Below, piece after piece: positions 34,438 through 46,600 of a stretch of DNA of 64,000 bases (positions within the stretch are counted from its first letter, which is position 1; every line of letters begins with the position of its first letter). The translations under genes and the position numbers were made by a program. The notes under the pieces are model-generated. The model did not search any database and was not told where the DNA came from. It saw only the letters and a program-made list of their open reading frames with translations. The DNA comes from Parietaria judaica (Eukaryota > Streptophyta > Magnoliopsida > Rosales > Urticaceae), in assembly GCA_954871525.1 (NCBI GenBank), contig OX940863.1:5184001-5248000 (forward strand). Reading direction: 5' to 3'.

Positions 34438-34896
34438 GGGTTAATGACGACGAAAATATCCAAAGTTTAGTCAAAGAACCCCTCGTGTACTCAAAGTCTA
34501 AAAGTGGTGGCAAAAGTACCCAAAGTCACATTTGGGGCGTTGACCACTCCATTCTCATAAGGCAGTTAACGTACCTGTTAACTCTTGCCACGTGGACAAA
34601 CGTGAGTTGCTGACATAGCCATTTTTTGCCACGTGGATGAGCCCACATCAGCCTTGTTTACGACAAAACAACGGATGAAACCCCTAATTGGGCTCGTCCA
34701 CGTGGCAAAAAATTGCCATGTCAGCAACCCACGTTTGTCCACGTGGCCAGAGTTGACGGGTAAGTTAACTGCTTTACCAGAATGGAGTGGTCAACTCCCC
34801 AAATGCGACTTTGGGTACTTTTACCATCACTTTTAAACTTTAGGTACACAAGGGGTTCTTTGACTAAACTTGGGGTATTTTTGCCATCATTAACCC
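34438..34896. mobile_element. Foldback MULE, copy 3
   Basis: Starts GGGTTAATGACGACGAAAA and ends CCATCATTAACCC; the arms pair through the CCACGTGG core. Clearly the same family as 29454-29919. The flanking 9-mers TTATTAATA and CTTAACATG do not match, so the duplication is lost or one flank was rearranged. Confidence 0.85.
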
Positions 34897-35520
34897 CTTA
34901 ACATGATATGATATGATTCTTTTTGGTCTTGCTCTGGAGTATTAATATTTAAGTTTGCATTTCGGTTTTCAAACTATATGGTGTTTTTTTTGTGTGTGTG
35001 GAGAATTTGTTATATACATATAAATAAAAAAGAATAATGATTAGTGTGTTGCATATGAGAAAATAATACGTCAAAATTATAATATGTGAAAATGGGTTTT
35101 TAATACAGTGTATACCCTCTCAAATGAAACGACATATATAATTTTATTTTTCGTTTAAAAATTAATTACCAAGGAATTTCAGGTTGGTATTATATTTACT
35201 CGAACTTTTTTGCATATAAATATAATGATGAGGCTCTCATCGCAATCCTTAAACTTTTTTGTTGAACAAAACTAATTGGTTTGACCTTTACATTCTAGGT
35301 TCGGTTCGGTTCGGTTTTGTTTTGTTTTTGTTTTTGTTTTGCTTTATGTTTGGATGCCAATCCTGTTCCGCTATGAGTTTAGCTTGTGAGATTTCGAGCA
35401 CTTCTTTCGTCACAAAGCGAATGAAAAATATTTTTTGAAACTAACAGAAAAGTTGTTTATCTTATCTTGTATGACAAAATAGGGAATGCAAACAAAATAA
35501 TAATCAACGAGGTAAATCAG
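34897..35520. repeat. Duplicated RALF 3' flank, unit C
   Basis: Repeats unit A/B blocks: TGATATGATTCTTTTTGGTC, TATTAATATTTAAGTTTGCAT, AATGGGTTTTTAATACAGTG and ATGATGAGGCTCTCATC, ending in GACAAAATAGGGAATGCAAA which matches 30983-31026. It lies between genes 2 and 3 in addition to unit B. Confidence 0.7.
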
Positions 35521-35720
35521 ACCATGTAATTCAAAGCTAAAATCACAACAAAAACCCTTAAAATAAATAAATAAATAAATAACAACCGGTAATATAAGCC
35601 ACTAAAATTATCAACTAACTAAATCATTAACAAAGCTCATAAGGAATCGAAATACATGTAAGGCTCTATGTTTGAACTTGAACATAGATATAACGACTAA
35701 TGAGTTATAGAATGAGTAAA

Positions 35721-36171
35721 TATCACTATTACAGATTGAACTTTTCACTTTTTATCAATTTGCCTTTAAAAAAAAAAAAAATTAATTTACTCGCCTCGCC
35801 CCTTTGTCATAATCCTATATCAGTTTGCTCTTTCTTTTTTTTTTAGTTCACCCCCTCGATATGATCACTCTATAAATTACCCGCATAAACTTATCATTGT
35901 GTATCATTTTTCTCTTGGACTTTGAATTTAAGGAACAATATTTCCAGCTTCCTCCATCTTGAATACTAATTATGGAGCAAAGTGATACAAAATTCTTATA
36001 GTTTAGCCGGCAAACTGATACAAACAAAAGTTAGGAGATAATATAATACAAAATGATAAGTTTAAGGAGAAAATTACTACATAGTAAAGATCCGAGGGTG
36101 ATATATACACAATGTAAGTTAAAGAGCAAATTGATATACTATAAAGTTTAAAGGGCTATATAATAGTGATA
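35721..36171. mobile_element. Degenerate inverted-repeat element (~450 bp)
   Basis: Left end TATCACTATTACAG...ATCAATTTGC and right end (reverse complement) TATCACTATTATATAG...ATCAATTTGC are imperfect inverted repeats of about 55 bp. Subterminal ATTTGC/GATACAAA motifs recur on both arms. No exact duplication is found. Probably a MULE- or Tc-like MITE; the superfamily is not settled. Confidence 0.5.
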
Positions 36172-36457
36172 AATTATGGGCTATTTTATATGAAGTGAAA
36201 ATATATATGTATGCTTTCGATAATTAATGTTGTACGTATGCGGTGTATCGATAATATTTGGACATTGTACGAACGTCACTATTTTAAATCAACACTTTAT
36301 AAATACTCAATAAAGCAATACTTGGGTATATAGTCCCGAATTTAACAAAATATAGATAAATTAATAATTATGATAATATAATAAAGCGCTCGTGGTGCCC
36401 TTCCAAATATATAAACGATTTTGTATATTATAGCATGGCATATCGGGGAGCATATAT

Positions 36458-36640
36458 CCATGGAAGATGAAACCCCAAACCAGAGATAGTTGACTTTGAC
36501 GAAGCCTCATCCACAGAAACTCTAGACTATAGATAACATATTACGTGTATTATCTCAATATGGCTTCCCAACAACGCGCGCATTCCTAAATATAGCCCCT
36601 GAAACCAAACTTATATATAAAAAGCACCACCCACAATGTG
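36458..36640 (+). promoter_or_regulatory. Conserved RALF promoter block upstream of locus 3
   Basis: Matches 31915-32122 block for block, with TTGACT at 36490-36495, TAGACTATAGATAACAT, ATATGGCTTCCCAACA and a TATA box in TTATATATAAAAAGCAC near 36611-36624. It is preserved although the gene behind it is frameshifted. Confidence 0.6.
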
Positions 36641-36670
36641 AGAACTACATCACCTTCCAACCCGAACGAG

Positions 36671-36983
36671 ATGCGCTCCGGTAGCAACGCAAGCATGGGC
36701 GTTCCGTCTAAGGTGTGTGTTGCTGGTGTTGCTGTGTGCGGTGATGACGTGGCAGCCGGTGGCGGCGAGGATGATATCTTACGGTTCGATTATAACGGGC
36801 AACAAGGACCACTGGGCGGCAGTATGCCCCCATGCAAAGTGCCTGGTTGCCCCGTCAAACCATTATTCCCGAGGCTGTCTCCCCGAAGATCGATGCCGAG
36901 ACAGCAAACCGCGCTGCGAATCCTCCAGTCGCCAAAAAATTAGCCTAAGGACAGGGATATCTTTTTTGTTTATGACCGTGTAA
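36671..36983 (+). pseudogene. RALF-like locus 3, start shifted and frame broken
   Basis: The first frame (ATG at 36671) gives the gene-2-like segment ending GVPSKVCV, then is out of phase. The rest of the peptide (CAVMTWQPVAARMISYG, KDHWAAVCPHAKC, Y-S-RGCLPEDRCR) lies in another frame to a stop at 36981-36983. Against gene 2 the break is a 2-bp loss after the AAGGTGTGT at about 36711-36719, plus a 3-bp gain a few bases later. The ATG position used by gene 2 is also mutated (an ACATCACC context), so a later ATG would be needed. All four RALF cysteines survive in the second frame; the C-terminus differs. Recently inactivated or a sequence error. Confidence 0.75.
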
Positions 36984-37052
36984 CTGTATATTTTTTTTTT
37001 ATATATAAATTAAGGTCACAGGTCACTTACAAAGAAATAAATATAAAATGAA

Positions 37053-37248
37053 ACGAGAGAGATTGAGAGAGAGGGAAATAGAGAGTATTATTGCATTTTG
37101 ATGTGTGTTACAATAAACCTCATATGTCTCTATTTATAGGGCTTGAGAGAAGTGGAAATAGGAAATACAATGAATGTGAATATTACATAATAATGACATA
37201 GATGACTATCACAATATTGACATCCACAAAATCTCTTGATGTATAACA
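37053..37248 (-). repeat. 3' LTR of the LARD-like element
   Basis: Begins (minus strand) TGTTATACATCAAGAG at 37248. TATA box TATAAATA at 37131-37138. Loses similarity to its partner at about 37053, so the last ~15 bp are missing or diverged. Confidence 0.7.
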
Positions 37249-38054
37249 CTCCCTCTTGGATGTCAATGTCATCGTAATACACATAATTGAGTTTAAGCTG
37301 CCTCATTAAAACATTTCCAGGAAAACCCAATGTGGGACAAAACCTTGGTAAAAGAAAAAGAGTACAACGCGTATTAATCCGCCTGATGACAAGAACATTT
37401 AACTTCTCGGGACTGTATCATTCCAATCTTGTGAGCCGGTATCTGTGACCAAATCCGCCAGACAATTGCTTAAATCGAATCTTTCACTTCATTGTAAGCC
37501 TTTTCCCGTGAACTGAGAGACTTTTCTGATGATATACTTCATTATCCAATAACGATCCTTATGTAATAAATAACATGTAAAACAACACAAAAACACAAGT
37601 ATTCCAAAGATAATATAATGTAATAGCTTCATCACTAAAAAAATATTTTATAGTTTCATAATCCTTGGGGGACTCAATTAATATTTCTAAATCGTATACA
37701 GAACTCTTTCATGTCTCATTAAAAAACAATTATCAATCAATAAATTGTCTCAATGAATTCTTCAGGAATTCTTACGGCTTACGTTCATCATAGAAAGAGT
37801 AACAAAGACGTTCTCTATAAATTCATATCTAGCATTTAACTTATGCTCCAATATATATATCCTAGGATTTCGTTATTCTTCGGGTCTTCGGGATCCATAG
37901 TTCTTAAGTCTTTATAATCACTTTTGTGAGAGGCATATCATAAAACTTAATATTGCCATATAATACATCCACCACTAATGGACATCAAATTCCAAGATTA
38001 GCGAAACGTTCACATAAATTAAATTCAATATAACTTCGCGCGTATATATATATA
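37249..38054 (-). other. Internal region of LARD-like element
   Basis: AT-rich, no protein motif. It begins with the purine tract adjoining the 3' LTR. Confidence 0.4.
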
Positions 38055-39112
38055 CAAGGTTTAAAATTTTGCGAATTTCCATGCGAAATTCGTGCGAAAT
38101 TCGTTTTTCGCAGGTATGCGGTTCGAAAACCCTTTCGTTTCTCTTTCGTTTTACCAAATTTCGCGAAATTCGCATGGGCACGGGTGTGGAAAATCTTTTT
38201 TGGTTTTGTAGTGTAAAAATTGCGAAATTTGGATGGAATTTTGCTAAAAATTATATTTTTGGTAGATTTTGGCAAAAATACCAATTAAACTTTCGGCAAA
38301 AATAAATATACTCACACAAGAGCACCCCACCCCACCCCGGCCCGGCCGGACGGACGGACGGCGGCGGCGGCGCGCGCGTGTGGTGGTGTAACATTTGTGT
38401 GAGTCCTCCTCCATCCACAAAATCCTATGACCCAAAGGGCCCAAGCCCTTGTCCCTAATATTTGGAATATAAACATCACTAAACTCTTGTCATCTATCAA
38501 TGTGGGACTTTTTGTTATTCATTCAACTAATATCACACATTCACACTTAACATACACATACACTTCACCTAATAATTTAACTTAATATTATATACTTCAA
38601 ATAATATTATACACTTAGCATACATATTAACTTCACCTAACATACATATACGCTTAATATACATATTCATTTAATATTATACACTTCAACTAATATTAAA
38701 TTTGTTAACATACATATACAATTAACATGCATATTCATTTAATATTACACACTTAATTAACATACATATTAACTTCACATAATAATTTGACTTAATATTA
38801 TACACTTCAACTAATAAAGTGACTTAATATTATACATGTCACCTACATATTTAAGTTACAAATATCTTGTATTTATTAAATATGTAGTTTTGAACTTATA
38901 TAAATATCTTGCTTAAATACTCAAATATTTTTTACAGAATATCCGTCGAAAACCCCATCGGCATGCGGTATGCTCATGCGAAAAGTGCGGTATATGCGGC
39001 ATGCGGTATTTCTTTTTTTTACAATTTTTCCATCGGCATACCCATCGACAAGCGATATATCCGTAAAACAAAAAATGCGAAACAAAATCGGCAAGCGGTA
39101 TTTAAAACCTTG
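38055..39112. mobile_element. 1.06-kb inverted-end element carrying a U6-like promoter
   Basis: Ends CAAGGTTTAAAAT and (reverse complement) CAAGGTTTTAAATACCG. Flanking 8-mers TATATATA and TATATGTA match 7 of 8 in low-complexity sequence, which would fit hAT but is weak. The interior has a (CGG)n GC-rich block near 38335-38385 and a region with many copies of ACATACATA/CACTTAA-type motifs (38530-38860). A ~650-bp part (38180-38830) recurs at about 63430-64000. No protein is encoded. Confidence 0.6.
38466..38509 (-). promoter_or_regulatory. snRNA-type promoter pair: USE and TATA, 24-bp spacing
   Basis: On the minus strand GTCCCACATTG (38498-38508; plant snRNA upstream sequence element consensus RTCCCACATCG) lies 24 bp before TTTATATT (38466-38473). 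Arabidopsis U6 promoters, as I recall them, have the same order with the same ~24-bp spacing, the Pol III-type distance. No snRNA body follows: the predicted transcript would begin in GGGCCC-rich sequence. Confidence 0.5.
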
Positions 39113-41390
39113 TATATGTATATATATTTCTACCCCACTGGCATGCCCACTTTCAAAATATTTGGACTAGTGGTCCAGTATCGCGCCAACTGTTTCAATA
39201 TCAATAATTCAAGATCCTCTATATTTCTTTTCTATTTATATAGCGCTAATTTTCTGTAATGTGTTGTCGACAATTTTCAATAACTCTCGATCCCATTTGT
39301 TCAATATAACGACACAACTTTTGAGCTCTTTTATATTTTAATAATTTTCAGGTACCTGATAACCTTCTATGGTTTTAGAATAGTTTTGTCCATGGTTTCT
39401 TCAGGAAAACCTACCTCCTTAATATGGCTATTTAATTATTTGCTCCATGCAATTTCGTCATTGCCTTTGGGATTCGAGTAACATGTTAATATTGAAATCG
39501 GATACTAACGATGTTGGGAAGGATGTCACGACAAGTATATCAACACACAGTAAAAACGCCTAGATTACCAAACGCACGCATAACGTAAAAGACAAGTGAA
39601 CACGCGGTATTTGGTAACACAGTTCACGAACCCCTCATGGGAACCTACTCTGCGGGGCACTGACCCAGATACTTTATTCCACTGGAAAACATTCACAAAT
39701 GTTACACGGTCATACAGGATCCTTAAATGAGTTTCACAAGGGAATAAATAAACTCCCCCTCAAGACCAGGCGTAGCTGGTGATCCGACTCCAGGGAGAAA
39801 GCGTGCACTCCTCTTCGGAAACGGCCTTGGATGCTTCAACTGTCGAACAGTCGGTCGTCATTCCTCGAATGAGATCGCAAGACCCTCCAGCTCCCTTTGA
39901 GCATATTTTTACATTTTCACGTGCTAGTTGATAACCACAACCAGCAAAGGTTAAATAGCCGGTCAAATTGGCTTCCAAATAAGGCAATAAAGGCTCCACG
40001 ATCTTGGGTGATTGAAGGGATGATTGGCAATCTTCAATCACAGCTATTCAAGGGGCTGATGCTGCAAACCACACATTGATTATGTAGATACATGATGAAG
40101 ATCATGGTGATGACACTGAAGATCTTGGACATTAACTCTGATGAAGATCCTGGTCATTAACTCGACTGTTGCTTTGACGCTTGTTCCCACAACTCCTTTG
40201 ACAGCCTTATCCAGTCCGAATCTGGCAATCAAATATCCAACAATAAATGACCTCCATGAATGCGATAATATCTCCAAACAGCTAAGATATCACGTCCAGC
40301 TATGCATCTCATTAACTCCACTGTTGCTTTGACACTTGTTCCGACAACTTCTTTGACAGCCTTATCCAGTCCGAATCTGGCAATCAAATATCCAGCAATA
40401 AATGACCTCCATGAATGCGATAATATCTCCAAACAGCTAAGATATCACGTCCAGCTATGCATCTTGACATTATTCTGATTCCCTTGATCTTCTTGATGAT
40501 TGAGTCACATCTTTTGCACGCGCCATATATGGAAAGTCTTCCACACCGCCTGTGTTACACATAATGAAAAAACCGAACACAAACTGCGGAATACAATGCA
40601 GTGTTCTTACAAATATCATATTTCAATATAAATATCCTACTAGGATTGGAGCCTGAAAGTTTGATATATATTTATCATCTCTTCTTGAGTGATTGACAGT
40701 ATAAACGAGGATCATAGTAATTTAAATTTCTATATGTATATTCAACTGTCTATCTTCTTCCCTTCTTTGTGATAAAATTAGCAGTCAAATATTCTCTCAT
40801 TCTGGAGAGAACCCATCTTGTATGTGTTGTGGTGGAGATTACAATATCATATCGCACATAAAAATATTATAGATGGGAACCTTGTAAATCGAGGAGATCT
40901 TTAATTTTTTATCGTTGGCTTTGATTCATGGTATCCCTAATTCGAAGGGAACCTTGTTTTCAATTATTGTCTATAGTCAATGGAGGCACTAACACAATAT
41001 TTGACTAGACCAATAAGGTGATTCTTATACTCATCACATACGATGCCTTTTTCATTTAGCAGTCAATGAAATTCATTTCACATTCTGGAATTATGTCACA
41101 AACTTCAAGTTGCTACTTAGTATATATTTTTTGATCATTTTGTAGATGCATCTACTTATAATATTTCACTAGTCAATATATGGGCCCATAAAGATTCCAG
41201 GTTTGCTAATCACAACATGCTAATGTTTCAATAAATACTTCACTTTGAAATTAATCATCATATGAGAATTCAACGAACCATATAGTTCATTATTTATCCA
41301 GGATAGTCATACCGGTCATTGCTAACATCAAATATGAATTCTCAACTCTTTTTGTATCATTATTGATCCGGTATAGCCACACCGGTCATG
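39113..41390 (-). other. Internal region of LARD-like element with unknown frames
   Basis: A minus-strand frame of 93 codons at 39760-40041 (contains GYLTFAGCGYQLARENVKIC) and another around 40080-40432 (contains ARFGLDKAVK and GTSVKATVELM) look non-random in composition but match no family I recognise. They may be a captured gene fragment or retroelement remnant. The second lies in a 155-bp tandem duplication. Confidence 0.3.
40155..40464. repeat. 155-bp tandem duplication (two copies)
   Basis: Unit 1 is 40155-40309 and unit 2 is 40310-40464, each from CATTAACTC to CTATGCATCT, with a handful of substitutions between them. 155 is not a multiple of three, so it breaks any coding frame across it. 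Confidence 0.93.
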
Positions 41391-41590
41391 CCAACATTCG
41401 TGAACTTCAGGTTCTATTAGTGAACTTCCAGTTCCATTAGCGAACTTCTGGTTCTATTACCCAACTTCTGGTTCTATTGATGAACTTCCAGTTCCATTAG
41501 CGAACTTCTGGTTCAATTAACTTCTATTAGCGAACTTTTGATTTTATTAGTGAGCTTCCAATTCACTTTTATTAGTGAGTTTCCAATTCA
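41391..41590. repeat. ~22-bp degenerate tandem array
   Basis: About eight units of TTAGTGAACTTCCGGTTCTA with variation (CTTCTGGTTC, CTTCCAGTTCC, CTTTTGATTTT). It lies inside the LARD-like element. Confidence 0.85.
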
Positions 41591-42529
41591 CTTTTCTCAT
41601 TTATTCATCATAATGTTCACTTTCTTTAACTTAAAGCTCTTATTTTGAGCAGACCTCTTCTGGAGGATATTTCATAAGTTCCGTTTATGCTTACTCATAA
41701 TTTCAATAATATTGAAGTATCTAAATCATGATACTTTCTCCCTCTTTTCACGTTTGAGCTTATGCAATAAGCTCATCACATGAACAACACTCATGTTTAG
41801 ATAATAAAGCTCATAAGGCTTCCATTATAGGGTTATAAACTTAAATAATTGTTTTGTTGCCATATATCTCAACTTTAAATATTTTCTTTATTTTACTTCA
41901 AGCAGTAATTTCAATATAGTTAATTTATTTTCTACTTCGAGTAGACGAAATTTTCACAACCTCTTCTTTTCATTTTCATGTCAAAGACTTTATTTGTAAG
42001 CATCTTTTTGAGATTGACGTCAACATAACCTCACTAATAGCATTGCAATATTCAGTTTGTGAGATGTTTTATCTTAATAGCTCATAAACCAATTTATTGT
42101 AGAGAATAGAATATGTAAATATGCAATAGATAACAATGTAAAAAGAATAATAAACAATACAAAAATTAAAATTAAATAATAAACATATAAAGCATAGAAT
42201 AAAAACAGAATACTAACTCAAAAGTTATAGACTATAAAAGTAAATAGAATACTAATACATTCCCAAGAGCTTTTAAACACTTCAAGTGTTTTAGTCAACA
42301 TTCACTTCGAGGAATAAAATTGCTTTAACCATTTTACCTTTCACTTTCTTTATTCACTTTTTTCAATTCCTTCAATAATATATAGGCTAACATCTCATCC
42401 ATTCATTCGAAAAGTAGTTCATTTCTCTTAATAACTCATACGCATGGGTAATTTATCATTCAACTCTCTTTCAATATTGTAACCTTATGTATCAATTTCA
42501 CTTCATATTTACTTCCAAAATATACAAGG
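41591..42529 (-). other. AT-rich interior of LARD-like element
   Basis: No coding motif. Scattered CTTCA/CACTTC motifs grade into the next tandem array. Confidence 0.4.
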
Positions 42530-43075
42530 AATTCTCTTTAGGGAATCACCTTTTGAATTCACATATATGTTCTCTTCAAGGAATTACGTTGCTTATCCAC
42601 TTCTAGTGGTGATGTGAAACGTCATCAAAAATATTATCATGGGTTTATAAAATTATTTGTCCAATTCTGGTGGTAATATAAACTTTCTTAAATTGATGAA
42701 CTTTAGCCATTGTATATAACAATTTGTACTTCATATTATCAAACATTAACATAACATACACCATTAATATTTTCTTCAGGAATTATAACATTTGCTCTAA
42801 TTGAGAAGTAGACTTTTTTCATTACGTATAATATAAAATTCACTTCAGGGAATGGTGTTAACTTAGTATTTGAGCGATGTTAACTTTTACTCCTTAGCTA
42901 CTCATAAAACATCGTCATTCACTTCAGGGAATAACTTTAAAAATATTCATAAACTTGTAGTAGATAAAATTGTGTATTCACTTCAAGGAATTTGTACTTA
43001 CTTTAAGGAACATTTTCAAACTAAAATATTCAACAAAATTGTGGTGTCCACTTCAAGAAATATTCATAAAAAAAT
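42530..43075. repeat. ~45-bp minisatellite, left half
   Basis: Degenerate units containing TTCACTTCAGGGAAT followed by an A/T-rich tail with AAAATATT. The array continues at 51215 after the nested MULE, showing that the MULE inserted into it. Confidence 0.8.
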
Positions 43076-43685
43076 GAGAAATGACACCTGATAGCCAAAT
43101 TGATATGTTTGTTTAGAAAAATAGCCAAACTTTCTCATTTATTTACAAAACAGCCAATTGGGTGAGGTGGCTTTTTATTTTCAGATTTTATACCTATAAT
43201 ACCCTTTTAATTAATATATTTTGTAATATATTTTTCATTATTAATAAAAAAGAAAAAAAATCGATGGCTATATTCTCTAGGAAAATTTCTACGCGTGTTT
43301 TTTTATTTTAAAAAATTAAAATTTTAAAAAATTAAAATGGAAACAATAAATGTGGCTAATCACGTAATCAACTTTTTAACTAATGACCTATTAATGTGAA
43401 TATTATTCAAATTCATTTTTAATTATTTAATTAATAAAAAAATAAAAAATTATCCCCATGAGATCGTGTTCATCATTGTGCTAGACGTGTTGCAAAATTT
43501 TAACGTCTTCAGTGCAGATTCAACGTCCTCATAATATATTATCCTCGTAAAAAATGAGATCCAGCTATAACGACGTATTCAGATTGCTGTGATCGTAGTC
43601 TGTCAGCGGATTCCCGCCTTCATCGTCCCGGCAGCAGCACTCGTATTCGCGCCCGTTATTCCGACGCGCCAAAAGCTCCCACGCG

Positions 43686-46600
43686 ATGAGAACTGAAGAT
43701 ATATCAAATGCAGCGAATCATTCGAACGATATTTCTGTGTTTGAATCAGGTTCGAGATTATTTCATTTTTTTTCTATGTTCGAATGAGATTCGGGATTGT
43801 TGTTTCTCGTAAAGTATAAACTTATTAATCCGTATTAATAGATATGACTCACTCAAATCAAGCATTGACAACTCAATCAAGAACGGGTGTTGATGTAACG
43901 AGATCTCTACAAATGGCTCCGATCAATGGATTTTCATTACTTGAATTAGGTTTTTTTTTTTATGTTTTTCAATTCATATTTTCGTGTTGTTATTAACACT
44001 ATATTATATGTCTTAATATATATTAATATGTAGATAAATATGTGATTAAAAATCGAATTCACACGTATTAACAAAATTAATACATACATGTTTTTCCTTG
44101 TTTTACAGAACGTTTATATTACCTGTGTTAATATGTTTTAATCTATGGATAATTATGTTATTAAATATATTATATTAACATGTATTAACACGTTTAATTT
44201 TGTGATTTTTCACTGTCTAACATAAAATTTATATAATCTGTGTTAATGTGTTTTAATCTATGGATAATTATGCGATTAAAAATATATGAGGACCGTGTAT
44301 TAACAAAGATTATTTTTACATGTTTTATAGAAAAATTATACTATATGTGTTAATATGTATTAATACATATTTTAATATGGACGTAGTTAAAACGTTTGAG
44401 AAACAGTATAGTCACGGGACTGGATCATCATCTACTCTTCAAGTTTTCGATTATACAGAAAACGACGACGGGTCTATTCTGTACGATCATTTGGATTTCA
44501 CTAATTTATGTGAAGATTTTGATGTTAGGGTGAACGATAAATTCACTTATAAAGATTGTATGACGGAAACCATGAGATTTATAGCAATAAGACGTGCATT
44601 TCAATACAGAAACCGACGTTCTAGCCAATCTCGCTATGAGATTTTTTGTATGGATGCAGATTGTCCATGGGAATTTAACGCGCGCGTATGTTCGGCTTCT
44701 AAGATTTGGATTGTTACATCCTATATTAACGAATACAATTGCGCTGGACGAAATACCCAAGTGAAAAATCGGCAGTTGCCGTCCTCTCTGATCAGCAAAA
44801 TCATAAAGCAAGACCTCTTGGGCTCGTTGGGAAAGAATTTAACACCGAAGGGTGTCGCGGAGATAATGTGTGATCGATATAGAGTCAATATAAGCTACTT
44901 CCAAGCTTGGAAAGGACGTAGCGAAGCGTTGGCGGATATCCGCGGTAGTTTCGAAGAGTCGTATTCTCATCTACCGATGATTGGCGAAATGATTTGCGAG
45001 AAAAATCCAGGTAATTTTTTAGATTCACACTGTTTATCTGTGTTAATAGCAATGTAAAGTATTAACAATCTATAGTATAGTTAGTTTTCGGTTATGTAAT
45101 TGTTAATTAATTCAAATAATTTGTATTTGTGATTTAGATTAATTTCATTGGTATAAGTTAATTTACAATATTATGTTTTTATAATTTCAGCTTAATCATG
45201 AAGTTAATTTTAATAACTATAGGTTTATTAACACAGTTTATTCTTCATTTTTTCAGGGAGCTATACTAGAACGAAACTTGATGCTAAAGGGAACTTTAAG
45301 TACTTCTTTTTGGCTATCGGTGCTTCTATACATGGTTGGAAATTTTGTCGCCCGGTTATTTTCGTGGATTGTACACATTTGAAAGGGAAGTACAAGGGTA
45401 CATTGCTATTGGCCGCCGCACACGATGGGGATAACCACATATTTCTGAAAAATATAAATCATGGTCGTGGTTTATGAAAAATATCAGAAAAGTGTACGGG
45501 GCAAGAGAAGACGTGGTAATTATTTCTGACAGGGCTTCGTCAATCCTAAAAGCAGTTAAGCGTGTGTTCCCAAAAGCGAAGTACGCGGTGTGCATGCAAC
45601 ATTTGTGGAAGAATGTCAAGTGCAAATACGGGAAATCGTCTATTCAACCGTTGTTTTACAAGTGTGCCAAGGCGTATACGCATAAATAGTTCAATTATTG
45701 GCTGGATTTTTTTTCTTCTAAGAAGTCATCCATAAAGGAATACTTACTTGAAGCTGGACCGGAGTTCTGGTCTCGGTCTCACTTCCCAGGTAACTTTGTA
45801 CATCACGTTTATTAAGAATGATTATAAACGATTAATTTAGTTGGTTTAAGTTTATTTACCTTCTAATTTCAGCTTAATGATCAAGTTAATTTTATCTAAT
45901 AAAACTTTTATTAACAGCTATTGATTCTATTGTTCATATTAATACAATTTATTGTTCATCTATTCCAGGTAAACGGTATGGCTTGATGACCACTAACATC
46001 AGCGAATCCACAAACTCAGTGATCTTAGAAGCTCGAGAATGACCAGTAGCCGCGCTTGTTTCGAGTTGGCATTCTTTGCTACAAAGATGGTTCAACAAAC
46101 AACGTGCTCTGATCCCCAAGATGCTGAATGGACTCACTGCCCACGCTGTAAAAGTACTCGAGAAAACGTAGAGTAATGCACGTAGAATGAACGTAAGTTC
46201 ATTATTTATTTCATAATTTTTTTGTTGTATTTCATAATTTTTTTGTTTTATATCATAAATGTCTGTTAATATCCTTTTTTTTTGTCTCTTTTTGTTTTCG
46301 TTGTATCAGGTTGCACCTATCAACAAACACAAATTTGAGGTTATCGATGGTACGTGTCACAACGTTGTTGATATTGCAGCGAAGACATGTTCTTGTTGCG
46401 TTTGACAGCTTGAAGACTTCCCTTGTTCGCATGCCGCCGCGGCTTTGTATAGGGTGAATTTAAAGCCGATTGATTTCATCCCTGATTATTTCACTAGAGA
46501 AGCGTTTGTAGCTATTTATTCACAGTATGTTAATCTGGTAGCACACGACGGTGATTGGGATTTTCCAAGTGACACTTTAGTAATCAATCCTCCGGTTCAC

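Noticed and set aside
34429..34905. Target duplication around foldback MULE copy 3
   Set aside because: TTATTAATA and CTTAACATG do not match.
38312..38500. Minus-strand frame in the GC-rich block (also near 63413-63701) as a conserved gene
   Set aside because: The frames are carried by the repeat, are not maintained equally in both copies, and have no protein motif; nucleotide conservation explains them.
40155..40464. Possible CRISPR-like or satellite array
   Set aside because: Only two long contiguous copies without spacers; a simple tandem duplication in a eukaryotic repeat.
41391..41590. Regularly spaced short repeats resembling a CRISPR array
   Set aside because: Units are degenerate and contiguous with no unique spacers; a plant minisatellite.
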